A stretch of DNA of 29,558 nt from NCBI GenBank assembly GCA_016281475.1, contig JAEEIS010000269.1, positions 1 to 29,558 of the forward strand, written 5' to 3'. The notes beneath the pieces were generated by a model. That model made no database searches. It saw only the letters and a program-made list of their open reading frames with translations, and was not told the origin of the DNA. The translations under genes and the position numbers were made by a program. Position 1 is the stretch's first letter. The number at the start of each line of letters is the position of its first letter. Origin of the DNA: Bacteroidales bacterium (GTDB taxonomy: Bacteria; Bacteroidota; Bacteroidia; Bacteroidales; P3). Below, one piece after another: positions 23,726-29,558 of this stretch.

Positions 23726-24175
23726 CTACATGCCGAATACCAAGCAGATGGAGGGCCAGTAGATAATAATCGCAGCGATGGATGCCAACACTGCCAAGCT
23801 GAAGCAGACAACGAAAAGGACCATCAGATAGTGCCACATATAGCGAGTCTGGCGAAGATATTCTACCGAGGGGACTAAGTCGTTGTTGATGCGCACCTGG
23901 TTGGCTGCATTGACGGCACGGCGCATGCAGACGATGGCGGGCAACAGGGCGGCAGCCAGGATGATGAGAGCGATGCCGGCAAAAGCGAGCAGATTGTCGA
24001 CATAGTAGGCGGTTGCCTCGTCAAGATATCCGCTGACAAACAGGAGCACTATGCCGCCTGCCACCAAAAAGAGGACGCTGAGTACGGCAAAGATTGAAAA
24101 AACATTCATCCATTTACCTGCGCGAACAATGTGTTTTTTGCTATTGTTCAAAATGATAAGTTCGTTTTCTTCCAT
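23726..24175 (-). CDS. Small membrane protein of unknown function
   Basis: This 149-aa protein has three clear hydrophobic segments: about residues 24-49 (NVFSIFAVLSVLFLVAGGIV), 61-84 (NLLAFAGIALIILAAALLPA) and 114-140 (LMVLFVVCFSLAVLASIAAI). The N-terminus is polar (MEENELIILNNSKKHIVRAG) and there is a basic loop between segments two and three (CMRRAVNAANQVRINND). The general layout recalls small Bacteroidota inner-membrane proteins of the DUF5362 sort, but I cannot confirm that. It is divergent from the histidine-kinase gene with a 213-base shared upstream region, so it could be co-regulated. Function unknown. Confidence 0.72.
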   Translation of the reverse strand: MEENELIILNNSKKHIVRAGKWMNVFSIFAVLSVLFLVAGGIVLLFVSGYLDEATAYYVDNLLAFAGIALIILAAALLPAIVCMRRAVNAANQVRINNDLVPSVEYLRQTRYMWHYLMVLFVVCFSLAVLASIAAIIIYWPSICLVFGM

Positions 24176-24199
24176 AAATCACCATTATTTATTATTTTG

Positions 24200-24207
24200 C
24201 AAATGTA
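24200..24207 (-). promoter_or_regulatory. -7 box TACATTTG for the small membrane protein gene
   Basis: The minus strand reads TACATTTG (TAnnTTTG), 25 bases before the ATG at 24175. No -33 TTTG is found at the usual spacing. Confidence 0.45.
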
Positions 24208-24358
24208 ACACTTTTTTTCAAATCGTTAAGGAAAAATGTTTAACTATTTAATTGTTGATAAGTTTAGTGTTGATATATTGGGCGATAAGCCTGCCATTTC
24301 AACGTATCAACATATCAAGAAAAATAAAGCAAAATCTGTGTATATTGAAAATATTACG

Positions 24359-24366
24359 TACCTTTG
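24359..24366 (+). promoter_or_regulatory. -7 box TACCTTTG for the histidine-kinase gene
   Basis: TACCTTTG matches TAnnTTTG, 22 bases before ATG 24389. A second match, TAACTTTG at 24405-24412, lies inside the beginning of the gene. If that one is used, the start would have to be ATG 24443. Neither has a good -33. Confidence 0.42.
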
Positions 24367-24388
24367 CAAAAAGTTTATCGACGGTATA

Positions 24389-26614
24389 ATGCGGCTATTT
24401 TTTATAACTTTGCGATTTACGACAAGACGGCTTTTCAATTGGATGGTGGTCGTTGCCCTAACGGGGGTATTGGCGACGGGATGCCAAAGTGGCACTTCGT
24501 CGGAGGGGATAGACCTGCGGCTACGGGGATGGGTGGACAGCCACAACAAGGCTTCGTTTATGAACCGCTACCAAGACCCGCAACGCTCCATCGACGAGGC
24601 CCGCACAGCCTTGGCAATGGTGCGCGACTCGCTGCCCAACTACCACGACGGCCGCCTGCGGGCCTATAACAACCTCGCCTTCGGCTACTACATGCTGGCA
24701 CAACACGACTCGGCAACAGTGTATGTCGACAGCGTACTAGCCACCCCAGGCTCCGCCACAGGCAGGCATCTGCGCCAAAGCCGCAACACCGAGGTGGAAC
24801 GGCTGATAGCCCAACTGATGAAGATACGCCTGCTGCAACGCAGCTGCCGCATCGCCGACTCGTACCAACTGCTCTACGACATAGACCAGTCGGCCCTATT
24901 GAGGAACAAGGGCGACAACTACCTGTACGCCTATGCCCAGATGGAATACTACATCACCTCGCTGACGCTCAACTACCACTACCGCAACAGCGCGGTCGCC
25001 TCCTCGTCGGGCACCCTGCTCGACATCAGCACCCAAAAGACGTTGGCAGACATGCTGCATGAGGTGGAGGAAGACAGGCCGAGACTGAAATGCGACTACG
25101 CTGAGGACATGTCGCTCAACTACGCATTGGCCCACAGCTACTACCGTCTTGCATCGGCATCGGGCAGCGACGCCCGCCTACTGGCCAAAGCATACCAATA
25201 CCTATCCGAGAACCTGAAGATAATGCTACGGCCCAACCAGCAGAGTATCTACCACTTGGCCAACGTGTTCCAGCTGCAGGCTTTCATCGTGGCCGACACC
25301 AACATACTGCCTGCCTGCTACCAACGGCAATGTTCGGCACGAATAGCCGAACTACAGCGGTTGGGCGACCGCATGTATCCCTACGACTCGATAGCGGTGA
25401 CGGGAGACTACGGGCTGGACATGTTTGACGTTTCCACCGACCTCTTCTTCCAAACCCCCGACCCCTACCAGCACCTCGGCGCGGTGGTGGCTGCGGCAGA
25501 ATACTGCCTGCGCAAGGGCGAGTACGACCTGGCCTATGGCTATTACGCTCGCGCTTTGGCCGACAGCAGTTGGCACGACGGCATGGCTCCCAAATTCGAG
25601 GCGATGCTCTACGACGGACTGATACGCATGGGTTTCTCCCCTTCGCTCGAAGAAAACCAACAATGGTATGCCCGCGAGATGGAACTCCTCACCTTTATCC
25701 GCCAAAACGAGAGTGCCGACGCCATGCTGCAAGACCGTCTGACGCAATCCCAAACACGCAATCGCAACTACGTGCTTGCCATCATCGTGGGCTCGGTGTT
25801 CCTATTGTTGCTGGGAACCATGGTGCTGCTGCTCCACAGGAGGTCGAAGGTGCTGCGGGCGGAAAAGGCTGCCTTGCAGGAGGTTCGCCGACAGAACATC
25901 GAGCGCATCGCCAACGTAGAGACCTGCCTCTCGGTGCTGCGTCACGACATCAACCCTTTCCTCACCTATCTCACCAACCGCCAGCTGAGCAGCGAGATGC
26001 GGCAGGAAGTGCTCGACCAGTTGTTGCGTACTTTCGCCAATATCAAGAGCTGGACCAACCTCTCCATCCCCAGTGGGCTACAGTTCCAGCCGTCGGTGTT
26101 CGCGCTTAGCGAGGTGTTCGAAAGCGTCGCCGCCTCATGCGTGAGACTGGAACATGACGTAGACTGCATATTCTATCCCACCACATTAAAAATCAATGGC
26201 GACCGTGGGCTCGTAGAAATCATGCTCCGCAATCTGGTGAACAACGCCTTGCAGCACACACATTATGGGAAAGTGACCATCTACGCCGAAGTCTATCCCC
26301 AAGACTCCCGCTTTGTCCATATCGAGGTAGACGACACCGGCACCGGCATGGACGAGGAGACACTCGAGAACCTCTTCCGCGCCGACAAGAAAGTAAAGAC
26401 TCCCAACGACCCATCGGCAGACCACGGCACCGGCTTCGGGCTGATACTATGCAAATACATCATCAAACGCCACGACGACAACACCGTACGAGGTTGCCGT
26501 ATCTGGGCGGAAAGCGAACCAGGAAAAGGCAGTACTTTCCACTGTCTACTAGCTGGCGACGGCAACGAAGGCTGGCAGCCCGAACCTTGGAGAAAAAGCA
26601 ATCAATCCTCATGA
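24389..26614 (+). CDS. Periplasmic-sensor histidine kinase with lipobox
   Basis: This 741-aa protein starts with a basic, hydrophobic N-terminus ending in a lipobox (VLATGC, Cys32). A ~420-residue extracytoplasmic helical region of TPR-like character follows (RAYNNLAFGYYMLAQHDSAT, YDLAYGYYARALADSS). A membrane helix (residues ~459-481, VLAIIVGSVFLLLLGTMVLL) and a short coiled coil precede the kinase. The kinase core has the H-box-like LSVLRHDINPFLTYLTNR (His519), the N-box LVNNALQHTHYG, DDTGTGMD and HGTGFGLILCKYI. The layout fits Bacteroidales sensor kinases annotated as DUF5112/DUF5113 (from memory). ATG 24389 is chosen because TACCTTTG lies just before it; the longer frame from 24236 would start upstream of that promoter. 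The signal sensed is unknown. The partner regulator follows after 10 bases. Confidence 0.85.
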   Translation: MRLFFITLRFTTRRLFNWMVVVALTGVLATGCQSGTSSEGIDLRLRGWVDSHNKASFMNRYQDPQRSIDEARTALAMVRDSLPNYHDGRLRAYNNLAFGYYMLAQHDSATVYVDSVLATPGSATGRHLRQSRNTEVERLIAQLMKIRLLQRSCRIADSYQLLYDIDQSALLRNKGDNYLYAYAQMEYYITSLTLNYHYRNSAVASSSGTLLDISTQKTLADMLHEVEEDRPRLKCDYAEDMSLNYALAHSYYRLASASGSDARLLAKAYQYLSENLKIMLRPNQQSIYHLANVFQLQAFIVADTNILPACYQRQCSARIAELQRLGDRMYPYDSIAVTGDYGLDMFDVSTDLFFQTPDPYQHLGAVVAAAEYCLRKGEYDLAYGYYARALADSSWHDGMAPKFEAMLYDGLIRMGFSPSLEENQQWYAREMELLTFIRQNESADAMLQDRLTQSQTRNRNYVLAIIVGSVFLLLLGTMVLLLHRRSKVLRAEKAALQEVRRQNIERIANVETCLSVLRHDINPFLTYLTNRQLSSEMRQEVLDQLLRTFANIKSWTNLSIPSGLQFQPSVFALSEVFESVAASCVRLEHDVDCIFYPTTLKINGDRGLVEIMLRNLVNNALQHTHYGKVTIYAEVYPQDSRFVHIEVDDTGTGMDEETLENLFRADKKVKTPNDPSADHGTGFGLILCKYIIKRHDDNTVRGCRIWAESEPGKGSTFHCLLAGDGNEGWQPEPWRKSNQSS

Positions 26615-26624
26615 ACTACACAAT

Positions 26625-27434
26625 ATGGAACCTATCAAAATAATGATTGTGGACGATGAGCCCATCATTCGCAAAGCTCTCAAGCTAGAACTGGGCGGGC
26701 AGCCCCACAGAGTGGCGTGCGGTATGAACGACGACGGTGAGGTAGACTATCGTGATGTGACGGTGCTCGACACCTTTGCCAACGGTGCGCAGCTGATGGC
26801 GGCACTCGACAGCCCAGTGCCGCATGAGATGCCCGACTACCTGCTGCTCGACATCGAGTTCCAAGGCGAACCCACTGGCGGCATTTTCATCGCCGACCGC
26901 GTGCACAAGAAATACCCCGACATCAAGATAGCCCTCTTCTCGGGCCGTTTCGACAACCCCCTGCCCGACGAGGCCGACCGCCACGACCGCATGATGGAGA
27001 TAGCGCGTGTGCTGTTCGAATCGCTGCAGCATGGCGTACAGGCTTTTGTCAGCAAAAACGCCGCTGGCGGCTTCTCGGTAGAAAACGTGCTCCGTGCCAT
27101 CGAATCGCTAGAACGCGGCGAACGCTACTATTTCAACTATCCCGTGATGCTCACACTCAAAGAGGCGGCAGAGCTATATGTCAAGCGTGTCGCCGACCAG
27201 AAGTGCAACATAGTCGTCAGCGACACCGAGCAACGGCTACTGCTGCTAGAGGCGGCTGGCTGCACTGCCTCCGAAATAGCCTCTACGCTGAACGAAACTG
27301 ACAAAAGCATTCAGGAACGTCAGAAAGAGCTGTCGCGCAAACTAGACATTGTCAACAAGTCGGGCGCCCGCATCGCCAAAGCCATCCAATACGGCCTCAT
27401 CGACCCCAAGGAGATAAAATACCTGAAGAGGTGA
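26625..27434 (+). CDS. Response regulator with LuxR-like C-terminus
   Basis: This 269-aa protein has a receiver domain with the acidic pair Asp10-Asp11 (IMIVDDEP), phospho-acceptor Asp76 (YLLLDIEF), Ser106 (LFSGRFD) and Lys144 (AFVSKNA). The receiver is longer than usual because of two insertions (residues 25-45 and about 108-122). The C-terminal part reads like a helix-turn-helix of the LuxR/NarL kind (VVSDTEQRLLLLEAAGCTAS, then EIASTLN and KSIQERQKELSRKLD). It should be a DNA-binding regulator phosphorylated by the kinase just upstream, with a 10-base gap in the same operon. Targets are not visible; the divergent membrane protein gene at 23726 is a candidate. Confidence 0.88.
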   Translation: MEPIKIMIVDDEPIIRKALKLELGGQPHRVACGMNDDGEVDYRDVTVLDTFANGAQLMAALDSPVPHEMPDYLLLDIEFQGEPTGGIFIADRVHKKYPDIKIALFSGRFDNPLPDEADRHDRMMEIARVLFESLQHGVQAFVSKNAAGGFSVENVLRAIESLERGERYYFNYPVMLTLKEAAELYVKRVADQKCNIVVSDTEQRLLLLEAAGCTASEIASTLNETDKSIQERQKELSRKLDIVNKSGARIAKAIQYGLIDPKEIKYLKR

Positions 27435-27444
27435 AGACGAATTC

Positions 27445-27474
27445 AAAAAGAGTTGTTTTAATGTCCTAAACAAC
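27445..27474 (-). terminator. Probable terminator at the end of the 27458-27970 gene
   Basis: On the minus strand GTTGTTT / AAACAAC forms a 7-bp stem that overlaps the last codons and the stop, followed by TCTTTTT. It lies in the 23-base gap between converging genes. Confidence 0.45.
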
Positions 27475-27970
27475 ATAGGTCTCTCGCCTTCTCCCATGCC
27501 ATCAGCAGGTGTACTTCGTCTATTCTGCCTGCACCGAAAGCGATGTTATCGACAAGAGTGTCGCCATTTCGGATGAACAGGGTCTTTGTGTCGTAGTCTT
27601 TGTTTACAACCACCCTTTCGGCGTGGGACATAAATAGGTCGGAAGGATTGTTCTCGTCAATCAGCCCAATGGAAAATACGGCTATGCTGTCCCGCACTAT
27701 TACTCCACAACAACCACGACTGAAATAATAGAACGAGTCAACGCTCGATGCGTCTATTTTAACACAGAGCAGGGTTGATTGCTTGTAGACTGGCGCATCT
27801 ATCACCATGCCTTCGAAATAGACAGACTTCACTAACGAATCGATTTCCTGTTCACACTTTTGGTCCTCCCAACGAGAGAGACGAAGGAAAAGAAAGGTGA
27901 TTAGGCAGAACAGGACCAAGAATAATATAACCGATAATATCTCTTTCTTCCTTCCCATGGGCAGCATCAT
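27458..27970 (-). CDS. Membrane-anchored protein of unknown function
   Basis: This 170-aa protein has one N-terminal membrane helix (MGRKKEILSVILFLVLFCL, continuing ITFLFLRL) after a short basic start. A soluble domain of about 130 residues follows, probably outside the cytoplasm (ending AWEKARDLCCLGH). ATG 27970 was chosen because it overlaps the stop of the upstream gene as ATGA, a sign of coupled translation. A longer frame from 28021 would run deep into that gene. I do not recognise a family. The pairing with the exported protein at 27967-28413 suggests a shared role in the envelope. Confidence 0.65.
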   Translation of the reverse strand: MMLPMGRKKEILSVILFLVLFCLITFLFLRLSRWEDQKCEQEIDSLVKSVYFEGMVIDAPVYKQSTLLCVKIDASSVDSFYYFSRGCCGVIVRDSIAVFSIGLIDENNPSDLFMSHAERVVVNKDYDTKTLFIRNGDTLVDNIAFGAGRIDEVHLLMAWEKARDLCCLGH

Positions 27971-28413
27971 TCTCCTTGTAACATTTCTTCTCCATTCATC
28001 TGGATAGATGTCAGCTTCCACGTGCCGTCGGGTTGCTTAGAATACCTATATTTATATACGGTCTGCGTAGGTCGGCTGTCTTCGTCGTAGGTGGTCTGGA
28101 TGCAACGGGTGCGGTTGCCGTGGCGGTCATAGCTGTTCACTTCGGTGTAGAGCAGGTACTCGTCGGCGGTGTAGACCTCTTTGCGCACGGGACGGCCTTG
28201 GCGGTCGTAGCTTTGCAGCGTGCGAGTCTCCACCACGCCAACGCTGTCGTAGGCATAGGTGACGAGTACCGCCAAATGGTCGTCGGCATCAATCACGCTA
28301 TGCGAGGAGCTCACCACCCGTCCCGTCTCGTCACGTACAATCTGCGCCGAAAGCGAATTGAAAATTGAAAATTGAAAATTGAAAAATAGGAATATGAGTA
28401 TTATCCTTTTCAT
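27967..28413 (-). CDS. Exported protein with YD-like repeats; tandem repeat in signal peptide
   Basis: This 148-aa protein starts MKRIILIFLFFNFQFSIFNS, with a cleavage site probably after LSAQ. The mature part has repeated Y-D-x-x-G units (SYDRQGRPVRK, SYDRHGNRTRC, TYDEDSRPTQT), a pattern reminiscent of short YD/RHS-type beta repeats. The hydrophobic stretch NFQFSIFN is encoded by a 4 x 7-bp tandem repeat (28357-28384). ATG 28413 is chosen because it gives a normal signal peptide; the longer frame from 28488 runs through spacer sequence. It ends in an ATGA overlap with the next gene. Probably periplasmic or surface; function unknown. Confidence 0.68.
   Translation of the reverse strand: MKRIILIFLFFNFQFSIFNSLSAQIVRDETGRVVSSSHSVIDADDHLAVLVTYAYDSVGVVETRTLQSYDRQGRPVRKEVYTADEYLLYTEVNSYDRHGNRTRCIQTTYDEDSRPTQTVYKYRYSKQPDGTWKLTSIQMNGEEMLQGE
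28357..28384. repeat. Perfect 4 x 7-bp tandem repeat (ATTGAAA)
   Basis: Four exact ATTGAAA units lie in the signal-peptide coding part of the gene at 27967-28413. Seven is not a multiple of three, so gain or loss of one unit shifts the frame. The same heptamer word is common in the spacer repeats elsewhere in the window. Confidence 0.85.
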
Positions 28414-28498
28414 AGGCGTATGATAATTGAAAAATGAAACTTTGCGGTGGCGGGTCATTGGTTGCTCCTGCGAGATTTCATTTTTCACCTTTCAATTT

Positions 28499-29558
28499 TC
28501 ACTTTATAAGTTTCTTGTAGCGCAGGCGGTGGGGAGTATCGTCACCGAGGCGTTTGCGACGGTTCTCCTCGTATTCGCTGTAGCTGCCCTCAAAGAAATA
28601 AACCTGCGAGTCGCCCTCAAAGGCAAGGATGTGTGTGCAGATACGGTCGAGGAACCAGCGGTCATGGCTGATGACCACGGCACAACCAGCGAAGTTCTCC
28701 AAGCCCTCTTCCAACGCCCGCATGGTGTTCACGTCGATGTCGTTGGTAGGCTCGTCGAGCAACAACACGTTGGCTTCGCTCTTCAACGTCAGTGCCAGAT
28801 GCAGGCGGTTGCGCTCACCGCCGCTGAGCACACCCGCCTTCTTGCTTTGGTCGGTGCCGGTGAAGTTGAAGCGTGACAAATAGGCACGTGCATTCACCAG
28901 CCGTCCTCCCATGGGTATGAGTTCGTTGCCTTCCGACACCACGTCGTAGACGCTCTTCTCGGGGTCAATCTGCACATGCTGCTGGTCCACATAGCCTATC
29001 TTCACCGTCTCGCCCACCGTAAAGGTGCCCGTGTCAGGCTGTTCTAATCCCATGATAAGGCGGAACAGCGTAGTCTTACCGCAACCGTTAGGGCCGATGA
29101 TGCCCACGATGCCGGCAGGTGGCAACGAGAACGTGAGGTTTTCGTATAGCAGCTTGTCACCATACGCCTTGCTCACGCCTTCCACCTCCAACACCTTGTT
29201 GCCCAATCGCGGGCCGTTGGGAATGAATATCTCCAGGTTCTGCTCCTTCTCCTTCACGTCCTCATTCATCATGCGGTCGTAAGCGGCCAGACGCGCCTTG
29301 CCTTTGGCGTGACGGGCTTTGGGAGCCATGCGCACCCACTCCAACTCGCGCTGCAGGGTCTTGCGACGTTTGCTTTCCTGTTTCTCCTCCATCGCCAGCC
29401 GCTGCGTCTTCTGATCCAGCCAGCTGCTATAGTTGCCCTGCCAGGGGATGCCCTCGCCACGGTCGAGCTCCAATATCCATCCCGCCACGTTGTCAAGGAA
29501 GTAGCGGTCGTGCGTCACCGCAATCACCGTGCCCTTGTATTGGCGCAGATGCTGTTCC
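28499..29558 (-). CDS. ettA: ABC-F protein EttA (energy-dependent translational throttle), 5' end missing
   Basis: About 352 C-terminal residues are present; the N-terminus lies beyond the window edge, so this is partial at the edge, not broken. Visible are the end of the first ATPase domain (VIAVTHDRYFLDNVAGWILE) and the linker with GIPWQGNYSSWLDQKTQRLA. The P-site tRNA-interacting arm region follows (LEWVRMAPKARHAKGKARLA). The second ATPase has Walker A GPNGCGKTT, signature LSGGERNRLHLAL, Walker B VLLLDEPTNDID and the switch VISHDRWFLDRICTH. It ends LGDDTPHRLRYKKLIK, very like the EttA C-terminus. EttA binds the ribosomal E site and gates the first elongation step according to ATP/ADP. Its stop TGA opens the spacer motif TGAAAATTG. 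Confidence 0.95.
   Translation of the reverse strand, partial: EQHLRQYKGTVIAVTHDRYFLDNVAGWILELDRGEGIPWQGNYSSWLDQKTQRLAMEEKQESKRRKTLQRELEWVRMAPKARHAKGKARLAAYDRMMNEDVKEKEQNLEIFIPNGPRLGNKVLEVEGVSKAYGDKLLYENLTFSLPPAGIVGIIGPNGCGKTTLFRLIMGLEQPDTGTFTVGETVKIGYVDQQHVQIDPEKSVYDVVSEGNELIPMGGRLVNARAYLSRFNFTGTDQSKKAGVLSGGERNRLHLALTLKSEANVLLLDEPTNDIDVNTMRALEEGLENFAGCAVVISHDRWFLDRICTHILAFEGDSQVYFFEGSYSEYEENRRKRLGDDTPHRLRYKKLIK

Noticed and set aside
28357..28384. Possible CRISPR-like array
   Set aside because: The units are 7 bp, contiguous and without spacers; no cas genes are present. It is a simple tandem repeat.

Overview
The window looks like a piece of a Bacteroidales (Bacteroidota) chromosome with a moderately high GC content. 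The evidence is the FISUMP-type lipoprotein, GSCFA and DUF3089 proteins, type IX secretion (T9SS) sorting domains of both type A and type B, a C10 (streptopain-type) peptidase, TAnnTTTG-type -7 promoter boxes, start codons without Shine-Dalgarno sequences, and AT-rich repeats in the spacers between genes. I cannot name the genus.

Layout. (1) 1-4101, minus strand: a damaged polyvalent-type protein-kinase fragment, a two-gene unit of a small protein plus a FISUMP lipoprotein, and a DUF3089 lipoprotein hydrolase that carries a 39-nt palindromic repeat inside its coding sequence. (2) 4364-11536, plus strand: dnaE, a GSCFA protein, ddl and a secreted protein with a T9SS type B tail, separated by repeat-bearing spacers and closed by a strong bidirectional terminator. 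(3) 11582-16098, minus: tRNA-Cys with a canonical promoter, a FucP-like sugar transporter, and a large secreted C10 peptidase. (4) 16142-20436, minus: an ATP synthase operon atpE-F-H-A-G with its own promoter and terminator, but without atpB, atpD or atpC. (5) 20826-24175, minus: a PatB/MalY-type PLP enzyme, nadB, and a small membrane protein. (6) 24359-27434, plus: a lipobox-bearing hybrid of periplasmic sensor and histidine kinase, with its response regulator. (7) 27445-29558, minus: the C-terminal two thirds of an EttA-type ABC-F protein, then two unknown exported or membrane proteins that overlap by an ATGA junction.

Most genes are housekeeping: replication, cell-wall precursor, ATP synthesis, NAD synthesis and translation. 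They are interleaved with surface or secreted proteins. The least expected signals are in the repeats. Five genes have their TGA stop inside a TGA(A/G)AATT spacer repeat. A 39-nt double-hairpin element occurs once between genes and once in frame inside a gene, with compensating stem changes. A perfect 4 x 7-bp tandem array lies inside a signal-peptide coding region, where a unit gain or loss would shift the frame. All functional calls rest on reading motifs by eye; no database search was run.
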